Shown here piece after piece: positions 15,505 to 23,853 of a stretch of DNA of 64,000 nucleotides. The notes beneath the pieces were generated by a model. The model worked only from the letters and a program-made list of their open reading frames with translations, had not been told where the DNA came from and made no database searches. Each line of letters begins with the position of its first letter. Within the stretch, counting starts at the first letter, position 1. The DNA is from Azoarcus_F sp048158365 (GTDB lineage: Bacteria; Pseudomonadota; Gammaproteobacteria; Burkholderiales; Rhodocyclaceae): NCBI GenBank assembly GCA_048158365.1, contig JBLLNL010000008.1. One strand, 5' to 3'. A program made the translations under genes and the position numbers.

Positions 15505-16089
15505 TCAACGCGCCAGAATCGTGTCCCGGTCTATCCAGTCGCGCTCGCCGTCGATGCCTTCCATGCGACGCAGGTTGCGTGCGCGCCAGTAGCGGCTCAG
15601 CGGCTTGCGGTGGATGCGGGTGTCGGAGATGTCGATCAGGCCGAGTTCGCCTTGCGGCGTCTGCACGACGTTTCCGAGGTGTAGCGAGCGGAAGTAGATG
15701 CCGGAGTCGTGGAGTCGCTTCACGAAGCGGTTGAACGCGGCGCGCAGCGCCTGCTTCGATTCGGGCGTCAGCCCATTGCGGATCAACTGGCGCAGGGTCT
15801 TGCCTTCCAGCGGATGATAGTGCACGGCATCGCGTTCGATGCTCGGGATGCGATAGACCGCGATGACCTGCGGGCACGGAATGCCGCGCTCGGCCAGCGC
15901 GACCACGTTGTCCGCGAAGCGCTGCGCGTAAGGCGACCACGCGGCCGACGAGATCAGGCGCTTGCGCCGGAACAGCTTCAGGTAGTTGCCATCGGGCAGC
16001 AGCAGCACCTTGTCGCCCCGGCCGTCCGCCTCGATGACTTCGGCGCCTTCCCTGAGCGCGAGGTAGGCCTCGTGTTCGAGTGTCTTCAC
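15505..16089 (-). CDS. Small LPS-kinase-like protein lacking the catalytic Asp
   Basis: The 194-residue protein has a kinase-like fold of the WaaP/Kdo group: a short N-lobe with NYLKLFRRKR (Lys 38), and a catalytic-loop segment FRSLHLGN at residues 133-140 followed by LIDISD at 151-156. The usual His-x-Asp of the loop is replaced by Phe-Arg-Ser, while the Asn and the second Asp are kept. I recall similar small proteins annotated as toluene-tolerance or LPS-kinase family in pseudomonads. It is the last gene of the leftward kinase run. It may be a pseudokinase or use altered chemistry. Confidence 0.7.
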   Translation of the reverse strand: MKTLEHEAYLALREGAEVIEADGRGDKVLLLPDGNYLKLFRRKRLISSAAWSPYAQRFADNVVALAERGIPCPQVIAVYRIPSIERDAVHYHPLEGKTLRQLIRNGLTPESKQALRAAFNRFVKRLHDSGIYFRSLHLGNVVQTPQGELGLIDISDTRIHRKPLSRYWRARNLRRMEGIDGERDWIDRDTILAR

Positions 16090-16216
16090 TGTGTGTCCTC
16101 TGCATGAAGCGCCGAATGTCGGGCCCTTCTCGCTGTGCTGTTCATCCGACTAATTCGGCATGCCCCTGGGGGGCACATGGCTTGGCCGGTGGTGTCGTGC
16201 CGTTCGGTGCCCCGTT

Positions 16217-17773
16217 TCATGCGCAGGGCGGCAGGTTGGCGGCGAGCCACCGATGCAGTCGGCTGCCCTCCGGCCAGTTACGCAGCAAACGGTTGCGGTC
16301 CTTCTGCCATGCGCGGCGATGCGAGGCCGCACCGCGGTGCTGCACCATTGCATCCAGGTCGATCAACGCGATGCGTCCGTCCTGCCAGAACAGATTGTCG
16401 CACTTGAGGTCGCCGTGCGTGATCCGCGCCCGGTAAAGCGTGTCGAAAAGCGAGCGGATCGCGTCGGCCTCGTCCGGCGTGGGTTCGCGATCGGCGGCGC
16501 CATCGAAATGCCGGCGCAGCGTGATGCCCTCGCAGAACTCGGTGATCAGCCAGGCGCGCCCGCGCAGCGGACCGGTGCGTTCCTCGATGACCGCGAGCGG
16601 CGTGGGCGTCGGGATGCCCAGCAACTTCAGACGATGACCCGCCACCCACGCATGCCAGGCGCGGCTCGGCCGCATCGCGCGTGACAGCGCGTGCAGCGGG
16701 CTCTTGATGTTGCAGCGCTTGATCACCAGCGGCCTGCCTGCGCATTCGACGCCGGCGACGGTGGCGCTGCGACCCATCTTCAGCATGCGCCCGGTCGCGA
16801 TCCAAGCGTCCGGATCGGCCAGCAGTGGCGCCAGCGCGTCGGCATGCTCGCGCATCACCACGCTCATGCGGCCCGGCGTGCGGCTGACCGCAAACAATGT
16901 GCACTCGCGCCTGACCTTGCTCATGTAATCCGCGAGGCGGTCCGCGCGGGCGCGTGCGATCGATGCGGCGAGGGCGTCGTCCGAGATGATCGCTGCGGGA
17001 TGGCCCTCGCGGTACGCAGCCAGCAACGGTGCGAGTCGCGTGTCCCACTCCATCGGCAGTTGCGCGATCAGCATGCCGAGATTGCGGGTCGCCTCGGCCG
17101 GTGTGACCGGCGCGCCGGCATGCTGCACGACCGCGTCGCCATCGACGACGAACAAGCCCTGTCCGCTCGCCAGAAAATTGCCCAGATGCAGGTCCTCGTG
17201 CGTGAGGCCGGCCTGGTGCATCGCACCGAGCAGCCGGAACACCGGCGCCAGCCACGCGACGTCACCGGGCTTGCCCGCCGGTCGCTGCGCCAGCGCCTGC
17301 CACCGAGCGGCGAGGCTCACCGCGTCGCCGAGAAAAGCGGTGACGGCGATCTGCCCGCCGTCGGGCAGTGCTTCGGCCGAGACCAGGTCTGGCGTGGGGA
17401 TATGCCGCTCGAGCAGCGCACGCACGCCCGCGACTTCCCGGGTCCAGCGCCGCTCGCTGCCCTGGCCGATGAAGATCTTCACGAAGACGGTGCGGCCGTC
17501 GATCCGGGCTTCGCCAGCGATGCGCCTGCCCGGGAGATTGCGCAGGATCCGCGTCACGCACACCGTGTTCGCGTCGTTGAGGCGGACGCGGAACGGGGTG
17601 GCCAGTTCGCGCCCGGCCGCGCTCAGCGCGGCTTCGCCGAGCAGCGGTGGCGGCGTCGCGGACGCGGCCGCGTGCGCGGACGGACTGCGCTCGGGGTCGC
17701 TGGGGATCGTCATCGATCGCTTGTCTTGCAATGTGGCTCCGGTGAGGTCGTCGTCGGAAAACGTCGTCGGCAT
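16217..17773 (-). CDS. Double LPS-kinase-like protein (two kinase domains in tandem)
   Basis: The 518-residue protein contains two complete WaaP/InaA-type kinase domains. The first has Lys 99 in TVFVKIFIG, the loop HEDLHLGN (192-199) and VVDGDAV; the second has LVIKRCNIKS, the loop HGDLKCDN (453-460) and LIDLDAM. Each keeps the ATP-anchoring Lys, catalytic Asp, Asn and metal-binding Asp. It lies downstream of waaP and a wapP-like gene, as a long kinase-like gene does after waaP-wapP-wapQ in Pseudomonas aeruginosa (from memory). A role in phosphorylating LPS core sugars is inferred. The start at 17773 is the first ATG; 17713 is possible. Confidence 0.75.
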   Translation of the reverse strand: MPTTFSDDDLTGATLQDKRSMTIPSDPERSPSAHAAASATPPPLLGEAALSAAGRELATPFRVRLNDANTVCVTRILRNLPGRRIAGEARIDGRTVFVKIFIGQGSERRWTREVAGVRALLERHIPTPDLVSAEALPDGGQIAVTAFLGDAVSLAARWQALAQRPAGKPGDVAWLAPVFRLLGAMHQAGLTHEDLHLGNFLASGQGLFVVDGDAVVQHAGAPVTPAEATRNLGMLIAQLPMEWDTRLAPLLAAYREGHPAAIISDDALAASIARARADRLADYMSKVRRECTLFAVSRTPGRMSVVMREHADALAPLLADPDAWIATGRMLKMGRSATVAGVECAGRPLVIKRCNIKSPLHALSRAMRPSRAWHAWVAGHRLKLLGIPTPTPLAVIEERTGPLRGRAWLITEFCEGITLRRHFDGAADREPTPDEADAIRSLFDTLYRARITHGDLKCDNLFWQDGRIALIDLDAMVQHRGAASHRRAWQKDRNRLLRNWPEGSRLHRWLAANLPPCA

Positions 17774-17882
17774 CTCGGTTCAGGCAAGGTTGCGGCCAAC
17801 CGGGCTTCCTGCCGATGCGCGATTATCGCCGCATTCCGCGCACCGGTGCGTTCCGGCCGCGTGCAATCCTATGGGCGCTGTA

Positions 17883-17954
17883 TTCGCGGCTGGCGCCACT
17901 TCCACCTGTCCGATTGGCGTTTGTCGGCGGGGTGGGAGCCGCGCGAGCGGCGAA
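17883..17954. repeat. REP-like inverted doublet, copy 1
   Basis: TTCGCGGCTGGCGCC at 17883-17897 and GGTGGGAGCCGCGCGAGCGG, extending to GAA, at 17931-17954 are inverted versions of one motif, GGGAGC(C/G)GCGC(A/G)AGC. The same doublet occurs at 23744-23830. This resembles the paired REP elements (BIMEs) of pseudomonads. The rest of 17774-18010 shows no gene. Confidence 0.55.
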
Positions 17955-18010
17955 ATGCGGCATTCACCGCGCCAGAAGTGCTCTGAAACCATCCAGGCGA
18001 TCACCCTGCG

Positions 18011-18775
18011 CTACAGGCCCAGCCGCTTGCGCAGCCGGCGGCGGCTGTGGGCCTGCAGGATGCGTCGGATCAAGTGTTTCGCGTCCGCGTCCAGGCGCGC
18101 CTTGCCGCAGTAGTCGAGCAGGAAGCGCATCCGCTGGCTGCGGCGCAGGTGGGCCCGGGCGCGTTTGTCCAGCGCCGACAGATCCTTGGCGATGCGGTAG
18201 CGCAACATCGGCCCCCGCCAGAACGCGCCGTTGGGGCAGTCGATCAGATAAACGGTGCCGCTTTCGCCGTGCAGCAACAGGTTGCGCCAGAACAGGTCGT
18301 TGTGGGTAAAGCCATGCGCATGCAGGCTGCGCACGATGTGCGCGACCTGCCGGCTGAGCGGGTCGAAGCGGCTGCGATCGCGAACCTGCTCGGGCTGTTT
18401 GCTTGCGAACTCGGCCAGATCGATGGTGCCGGCGATCTCCTCGGTGACCATCGCGCCGCGCACGAACAGCCCGAACCGCCGCTCCTGGCCGTTCGCGACC
18501 ACCGATGCGGTCGGGATGCCCCAGTCGGCGAAGCGCTGCAGGTTCTTCCATTCCGATTCGATGCGTGAGGGCCCGATCGCGTTGCGAAGCGCGAAGCCCC
18601 GGCTGCGGTAACGCTTCACGTAATAGCGGGTGCTGTCGAGCGTGACCCGCAGGACCTCGCTGACCTTGTCCGACGTGATCGGCTCGCCGTCGACCGCGAA
18701 GGTGTCGTCCAGGCTCGCGAAACCGGCGCGCGCCACCTGCCCGCCATACGCCGCATTGACGGACCATTCGATCAT
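18011..18775 (-). CDS. LPS core kinase (WapP-like)
   Basis: The 254-residue protein has a WaaP-superfamily kinase fold: RYYVKRYRSRG with Lys 54, THNDLFWRNLLLH at about 157-169 (catalytic Asp 160, Asn 165), and LIDCPNGAFW with the metal-binding Asp. It starts in a 4-base overlap with the waaP stop. Its size and position directly after waaP match wapP of Pseudomonas aeruginosa, a heptose kinase of the inner core. Cytoplasmic, no signal peptide. The exact sugar position is not determinable here. Confidence 0.8.
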   Translation of the reverse strand: MIEWSVNAAYGGQVARAGFASLDDTFAVDGEPITSDKVSEVLRVTLDSTRYYVKRYRSRGFALRNAIGPSRIESEWKNLQRFADWGIPTASVVANGQERRFGLFVRGAMVTEEIAGTIDLAEFASKQPEQVRDRSRFDPLSRQVAHIVRSLHAHGFTHNDLFWRNLLLHGESGTVYLIDCPNGAFWRGPMLRYRIAKDLSALDKRARAHLRRSQRMRFLLDYCGKARLDADAKHLIRRILQAHSRRRLRKRLGL

Positions 18776-19617
18776 CGTTGCAGCGCCGGGCGGTGGGCGA
18801 ACTTGCGGTCGTAGCGCAGCAGCAGGCGCTGGGCCTCGTGTTCGAGGCGTGCCAGCCGCGCATGTTCGCGCTGCAGGATGTCGCGCAGATCGCCGCCAAA
18901 GTAGCTGCGGATGAAGCGCAGGCGGTCGCGCCCGGTCAGGCCGATGCGCAGCGCCGAGAAGTACAGCGCGGCCAGATCCTTGTCGCGCCAGCGCTGCGGC
19001 GTCCGGTCGCGGATCTGGGCACGGTGCAGGTCGATGACCGAGATGCGCAGCGCGTCGGAGGTCGGTGGCGGCGCCAGGTGCAGCAGAAAATGGCACAGGT
19101 AGAAGTCGCGGTGATTGATGCCACCCGCGTGCATGCGTCGAGCGATGTCGGCGACGCTGACGATCAGGGCGCGCTTCAGTTGCGGCGCGGGCGGTTCCTG
19201 CGGCCAGGGCTTGGTGAAGACGTCCAGATCGCAGGTGGGTTCGAGCGCCTCGGTGATCAGGAAGGACTCGAGACCGGCCGGACCGCGGCCGCGCTGGCCG
19301 AAGGCGACCACCCGCATCGTGTCCAGTCCGAGCCGGTGGAAGGCGCGGATCGCGTGCCATTCGTTGTCGGCGCCCAGCACCGGCAGGCGCAGGCGGAGCA
19401 GGTTGCCGGCGATCGCACCCCACCCGATGCCGCGGTGGAGCTTCAGGTAGTAGCCGCGGCCGGCGACCTCGAAGCGCAGCGTGCGCCGCCCCTCGACGTC
19501 GCGCACGATGTGGCCGCGGATCGCGGCCGCCTCGGCGAACGGATCGCGATCCGCCCACAGACGCGCGAACGGCTCGTCGAGCACGCATTCGTCGGTCGCG
19601 GCGAACCAGCGCGTCAT
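18772..19617 (-). CDS. waaP: LPS core heptose(I) kinase WaaP/RfaP
   Basis: This 281-residue protein has the specific WaaP signatures RGYYLKLHRGIGW (Lys 59), GINHRDFYLCHFL at about 166-178 with the catalytic Asp, and SVIDLHRAQIR at 193-203. WaaP adds phosphate to O-4 of heptose I in the inner core, which is needed for outer-membrane integrity and, in Pseudomonas, for viability. It lies between waaG and the wapP-like gene, with ATGA overlaps at both ends, in the usual core-operon order. Confidence 0.92.
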   Translation of the reverse strand: MTRWFAATDECVLDEPFARLWADRDPFAEAAAIRGHIVRDVEGRRTLRFEVAGRGYYLKLHRGIGWGAIAGNLLRLRLPVLGADNEWHAIRAFHRLGLDTMRVVAFGQRGRGPAGLESFLITEALEPTCDLDVFTKPWPQEPPAPQLKRALIVSVADIARRMHAGGINHRDFYLCHFLLHLAPPPTSDALRISVIDLHRAQIRDRTPQRWRDKDLAALYFSALRIGLTGRDRLRFIRSYFGGDLRDILQREHARLARLEHEAQRLLLRYDRKFAHRPALQR

Positions 19618-20735
19618 GCCGGAGTTCCGAGAATGACGTCTGCGGCCCGCTCGGGCAGGCTGTAGAGGTCGGCGTGGTCCGCGAACGCGAGCGCATTGGC
19701 GTGCCAGCGCGCGCGGGCCGCGTCGTCGCCGAGCATGTCGGCCAGCGCGCGATCCAGGTCCGCCTGCTCGAAGGGCTGCGGCACGATGCGTCCGGCGTCG
19801 GCCTCGACGATGTAATGCGCGTAACCGCAGGCCTCACTCGCCAGCACCGGCAGGCCCGCGACCACGGCTTCGAGCAGCACGGTGCCGGTGTTCTCGTGAC
19901 GGGCGGGGTGCAACAGGATGTCGGCCCCGAGCAGGAAGCGCGGCACATCGTCGCGCCCGCCCGGAATCGACACCGCGTCCGCGATGCCCAGCGCGCGGGC
20001 CTGGTCCATGAAGGGTTTCGGGTCGTCGGCGCCGAGCGCGATCAGCCGCGTGCGTCGTCTGATCGGCTCCGGCAGCGCGGCCATCGCCGCGATGCTGCGG
20101 TCCAGCCCCTTGCGCGGAAAGTCGGAGCCGATCTGCACCAGCAGCAGTGCGTCGTCCGCGAGGCCGAACTCGCGACGAAACGCATTGCGGATCTCGGCGG
20201 CGTTCGCCGGCGCGCGCCGGTCCGGTGCGATGCCGGGCGGCAAGGCGTGGAAGCGCTCGGCGGGCGTGCCGTAGTAGTGCATGAACAGCGCCTGCTGCAC
20301 CGTCGAGATAGACAGGATGCGGGTGTTCGCGTCGCGCCCGAAGACCGCGCGTTCGTAGGCGGAGAAGTGGCGATAACGGGGGCTGAAGCGGTACAGCGGC
20401 TTGCGCAATGTGCGCGATTTCTCCTCGAAGCACGGGTCGGCAGCGTAGTACACGTCCAGCCCGGGCATCTTGTTGAAGCCGACCACCCGGTCGGCCGGCC
20501 GGCGCGCGAGATCGGCGTCGACCCACGCGGTGAACTTGGCGTAGCGGCGATGGTTCCACAAGGATTGCACCGGCACCCGCACGACATCGAATCCCGGCGG
20601 GGTCTCGCCCTCCCATTCGAGCACATACACGCGAACCGCATGGCCCCGCTGCTGGCACAGGCTGGCGATGCGCAGGAAGTCGCGCTGCAGGCCGCCGTAG
20701 GGGAAGTACTTGTACAGACAGAATGCGAGCTGCAT
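19614..20735 (-). CDS. waaG: LPS core glucosyltransferase WaaG
   Basis: The 373-residue protein is a GT4-type (GT-B fold) glycosyltransferase starting MQLAFCLYKYFPYGGLQRDF, the WaaG N-terminus, with DVYYAADPCFEEKSR in the middle and the nucleotide-sugar-binding E-x7-E region in HPARHENTGTVLLEAVVAGL. WaaG transfers the first hexose to heptose II of the core. It starts in a TGATG overlap with the waaC stop and its stop overlaps waaP. The gene order waaF-waaC-waaG-waaP supports the name. Confidence 0.92.
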   Translation of the reverse strand: MQLAFCLYKYFPYGGLQRDFLRIASLCQQRGHAVRVYVLEWEGETPPGFDVVRVPVQSLWNHRRYAKFTAWVDADLARRPADRVVGFNKMPGLDVYYAADPCFEEKSRTLRKPLYRFSPRYRHFSAYERAVFGRDANTRILSISTVQQALFMHYYGTPAERFHALPPGIAPDRRAPANAAEIRNAFRREFGLADDALLLVQIGSDFPRKGLDRSIAAMAALPEPIRRRTRLIALGADDPKPFMDQARALGIADAVSIPGGRDDVPRFLLGADILLHPARHENTGTVLLEAVVAGLPVLASEACGYAHYIVEADAGRIVPQPFEQADLDRALADMLGDDAARARWHANALAFADHADLYSLPERAADVILGTPA

Positions 20736-21832
20736 CAGGCGGGTTCCTGTGCGGTGGGCCGGGGGGTATCCGTGATCAACTCGGCCAGCGTCTGCCACAC
20801 GCGCTCCGGGCCGAGCCGCGTGAAGCACAGCGGCGATTCCGACGCGACGTCGAAGCGCTGCATGTCCTCGTCCGACGGCGTGTAGCCGCACTGCTTCTTC
20901 AGGCACGGCGCGCAGGCGAAGTCCGACGCGACATGGATCTGACCGCGTCCCCAGGCGCCGGTGAAGCCCGGGTTGGTCGGACCGTACAGCGAGATCGTCG
21001 GCACGGCCAGTGCCGCGGCGAGGTGGCCGAGACCGGTGTCGACCGCGACGCAGGCGCGTGCGCCGCCGAGTTCCGCGGCGATGCCGGACAGCGTCAGGCG
21101 CGGCAGCACCGACACATGCGCGAGTCCAGCGGCGAGCCGGTCGGCGCGGGCCCTCTCCGCATCGTTGCCCCACGGCAGGTGGATGGCCCAGCCCGCGCCA
21201 TCGGCCAGCGTCAGCAGTCTGCGCCAGTAGTCCTCGGGCCAGTGCTTGGTCGCCCAGGTCGTGCCGTGCAGAAAGACGAGGTATGGGGTTTCGGTCGGCG
21301 CGACCTGCGGGTCGACCGACGCCCGGATGCGCTCGGGGTCGAGCCCGTAGTCGCCGTCGTCGGTCGGGATCGGGTAGCCGAGCGCGCGCGCGAACAACTC
21401 GCGCATGCGTTGCACCGCGTGCTGATCCCGTGCGACCGCATGCGTGTCGGTATAGAAGCGGCTCGCCAGCGGTTCGCGCGCGGAATGCCGGTCCAGGCCA
21501 TGCACCGGCACGGTGGCGTAGCGCGACAGCATCGCGCTCTTGATCAGGCCCTGCGCGTCGATGGTCAGATCGTAATGACGCTGGACCAGCTCGCGCGTGA
21601 AGCGCCGCCATTCCCCGCTCAGCCAGGTCCTGACCATGGACTTGCGCCAGCGCCGGATCGCGACCGGGATGACCCGGTCGACCGCCGGGTGCCAGGACGG
21701 GATCTCGGCGAAGGCCTCCTCGACCACCCAGTCGAAGCGGATACCGGGAATCGCGCGCGCGGCGTCGGTCACCGCCGGCAGTGCGTGGATGACGTCGCCC
21801 AGCGAAGAAGTCTTGATCAGCAGGACGTGCAA
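20735..21832 (-). CDS. waaC: LPS heptosyltransferase I (WaaC)
   Basis: The 365-residue product reads (TTG) HVLLIKTSSLGDVIHALPAV, the WaaC N-terminus, and contains LHGTTWATKHWPEDYW and AVDTGLGHLAAAL of the GT9 family. WaaC adds the first heptose to Kdo. No ATG or GTG exists near the required N-terminus, so I take TTG at 21832; the gene overlaps the end of waaF by 16 bases, which suggests coupled translation from a weak start. Confidence 0.9.
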   Translation of the reverse strand: MHVLLIKTSSLGDVIHALPAVTDAARAIPGIRFDWVVEEAFAEIPSWHPAVDRVIPVAIRRWRKSMVRTWLSGEWRRFTRELVQRHYDLTIDAQGLIKSAMLSRYATVPVHGLDRHSAREPLASRFYTDTHAVARDQHAVQRMRELFARALGYPIPTDDGDYGLDPERIRASVDPQVAPTETPYLVFLHGTTWATKHWPEDYWRRLLTLADGAGWAIHLPWGNDAERARADRLAAGLAHVSVLPRLTLSGIAAELGGARACVAVDTGLGHLAAALAVPTISLYGPTNPGFTGAWGRGQIHVASDFACAPCLKKQCGYTPSDEDMQRFDVASESPLCFTRLGPERVWQTLAELITDTPRPTAQEPA

Positions 21833-22923
21833 GGCGGGGTTCCGGGGGTGCCGGCCTCGGCCAGTGCGTCGACGACGCTGTCGGGCGTGATTTCGGTGAG
21901 GCAGCGGGTATGGCCCAGCGGGCAGGTGCGCTTGAAGCAGGGCGAGCATTCGATGCCGAGATAGCGGATCGCGACCCGGTCGGACAGCGGCGGCGTGTGG
22001 GCCGGTGTGGAGGAGCCGTAGATCGCGACCAGCGGCACATCGAGCGCCGCGGCGACATGCATCAGCCCGGAATCGTTGGTGATCGCGCCCGCGCACAGCG
22101 CCAGCAGATCCACCGCGTCGCCGAGCGCAGTGCGCCCGCACAGGTTGATCACATGCCGTTCCTGGTCCGCCGCGATGATGTCGCCTGCGGCGCGGTCCTT
22201 GTCCGAACCGAGTATCCACACCTGGAAGCCGCGGTCCACCAGCGTCGCGGCGGCGGTGGCGAAATACGGCAGCGGCCATTGCTTGGCCGGCCCGTACTCG
22301 GCGCCCGGCATGAACGCGATCGCCGGGCGGTCGGTGTTCAACGACAGCTTGCCCGGTAGCAGCGCCTGATTGTCGCGGTCGGGCAGCAGGCGCGGTCGCG
22401 GCAGCGGGTCGGGCAACGGGCGGTTGATCGGTAGCCCCAGCGTGACGAAGCGCTGCACCGTCATCGGCAGGCGGCGCGTGTTGAGCATGCGCATGTCGTT
22501 GATCAGCCCGTAGCGCATCTCGCCGCGAAAGCCGGTACGCACCGGGATGCCGGCGAAGGTCGGGATCAGCGCCGATTTCAGCGAATTGGGCAGCACGATC
22601 GCCTGGTCGTAGCCCACCGTGCCGAGCCGTCGCCCCAGGTCCCAGCGCACGCCCAGCTGGAACTGTCCGTGCCCCACCGGCATCGCGACGCCGCGGCTGA
22701 CCTCGGGCATGCGCGCCAGGATGGGCAGCGACCAGCCCGGCGCCAGCACGTCGATCTCGCACGGCCCGGACGCCTTCAGTGCCATGAACAGGCTTTGTGC
22801 CATGACCATGTCACCCACCCAGGATGGACCGACGATCAGGATGCGCCGGGCGGCCGCCTGTTGCGGCGCGAGGCTGTCGTCGTCGAGTTCGTCCGGGGTG
22901 TCGGCTGTGTCGTGCTGGGGCAT
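21817..22923 (-). CDS. waaF: LPS heptosyltransferase II (WaaF)
   Basis: The 368-residue protein has RRILIVGPSWVGDMVMAQSL near the N-terminus, PGAEYGPAKQWP in the middle and TNDSGLMHVAAALDVPLVAI, all typical of WaaF in the GT9 family; ECSPCFKRTCPLGHTRCL is also a WaaF feature. It adds the second heptose of the inner core. There is a 26-residue N-terminal extension before the conserved start. It is separated by only 17 bases from an upstream PIN-toxin gene on the same strand. Confidence 0.92.
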   Translation of the reverse strand: MPQHDTADTPDELDDDSLAPQQAAARRILIVGPSWVGDMVMAQSLFMALKASGPCEIDVLAPGWSLPILARMPEVSRGVAMPVGHGQFQLGVRWDLGRRLGTVGYDQAIVLPNSLKSALIPTFAGIPVRTGFRGEMRYGLINDMRMLNTRRLPMTVQRFVTLGLPINRPLPDPLPRPRLLPDRDNQALLPGKLSLNTDRPAIAFMPGAEYGPAKQWPLPYFATAAATLVDRGFQVWILGSDKDRAAGDIIAADQERHVINLCGRTALGDAVDLLALCAGAITNDSGLMHVAAALDVPLVAIYGSSTPAHTPPLSDRVAIRYLGIECSPCFKRTCPLGHTRCLTEITPDSVVDALAEAGTPGTPPCTSC

Positions 22924-22940
22924 GGTGTGCGGTGTCGGTT

Positions 22941-23390
22941 TCAGGAAAGCGGGGTGAAGTCGGGCAGCGACAGACCGAGCAATCTTGCGGCGCGGTTCAG
23001 CGTGCGGTCGAAACTGACGAACGCGAGTTCGGGCAACTGCGACCGCAGCCGATGGGCGCTGGCGAGGTGCATGGCATCGTAGCCGCGCAGACCGAAGCCC
23101 TCGGCCAGTTCCGCGGCACGTTCGAGCAGGGCGTCGTCGGTGCTGACCGAGGTCATGCCGCAGGACCAGTCGCTGGAAAAGTTTCTGACACTGATCGTGT
23201 ATTCGGTGTCATCGAGGCGATTGGCCCGCCTTGCCGCCGCCAGCGCGGCACGTGTCTCGACGTAGGCGAGTTCGTGCGTGCTCACGAACTGCGCGACCGT
23301 AAAGAGCTGTGCGGTGTCCTCGCTGAACGCTTCCCTGACGTAGAGCTTGACGATGGCCGAGGTGTCGAAATAGCCGGGGGACGCAGGCAT
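22941..23390 (-). CDS. PIN-domain toxin upstream of waaF
   Basis: The 149-residue protein starts MPASPGYFDTSAIVKLYVRE, a PIN domain of the FDTSAIVKLY type with Asp 9, followed by FVSTHELAYVETRAAL, LRGYDAMHLASA and AFVSFDRTLNRAA, giving the four acidic positions. It follows the Phd-type gene by 6 bases and precedes waaF by 17. It is predicted to be a ribonuclease toxin of a type II system. Confidence 0.85.
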   Translation of the reverse strand: MPASPGYFDTSAIVKLYVREAFSEDTAQLFTVAQFVSTHELAYVETRAALAAARRANRLDDTEYTISVRNFSSDWSCGMTSVSTDDALLERAAELAEGFGLRGYDAMHLASAHRLRSQLPELAFVSFDRTLNRAARLLGLSLPDFTPLS

Positions 23391-23396
23391 GACGAA

Positions 23397-23663
23397 TCAG
23401 CGCCGGTTCTCGATGACCCAGTCGGAAATCGGCGTGCCGGTGTTGAACGGACATTCGGACACCGGCCGGGACAGGCGTTGCTTGTTCTTCGCCCAACGCA
23501 CCCCCGGAATGTCCGGCATGCCTTCGGGTGGCGGCTCGGGCGACACGATACGGGCGACAGGCTTCTTGTGCGAGGTCACCGTGATCGTTTCGCCGCGCTG
23601 TGCGGCCTGGAGGTAGTCGGCAAGGTGTTCGCGAAGTTCGCGAACCGATACGGTTTGCGACAT
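23397..23663 (-). CDS. Phd/YefM-type antitoxin upstream of the waaF operon
   Basis: The 88-residue protein starts MSQTVSVRELREHLADYLQA, then GETITVTSHKKPVARIVSP, the Phd fold, with a long C-terminal tail for toxin binding. It is the first gene of the run Phd-PIN-waaF-waaC-waaG-waaP-wapP. AT-rich DNA just upstream (about 23690-23715), including CATTG and CAATG in inverted order, is a candidate promoter-operator region. Confidence 0.85.
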   Translation of the reverse strand: MSQTVSVRELREHLADYLQAAQRGETITVTSHKKPVARIVSPEPPPEGMPDIPGVRWAKNKQRLSRPVSECPFNTGTPISDWVIENRR

Positions 23664-23743
23664 GGTGCTCGTTCCGAGACTGATTGTGTTCTCATTGTAT
23701 AATATTTTGCGTACTCAATGCGTTCAGAGTGTGTAGCCGCCGT

Positions 23744-23830
23744 TTCGCGGCTTGCGCCGCTCCCACCCAGGACGAACCGCAACACCACGCCCATCCCGTG
23801 CTCCATTGCAGGAGCCGCGCAAGCGGCGAA
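23744..23830. repeat. REP-like inverted doublet, copy 2
   Basis: TTCGCGGCTTGCGCCGCTCC at 23744-23763 and GGAGCCGCGCAAGCGGCGAA at 23811-23830 are inverted and nearly complementary to each other, differing by two compensating changes. The same pair occurs at 17883-17954. It lies between hldD and the Phd/PIN pair. Confidence 0.6.
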
Positions 23831-23853
23831 CCGGTGCTGCCATCGTCGTGCCG

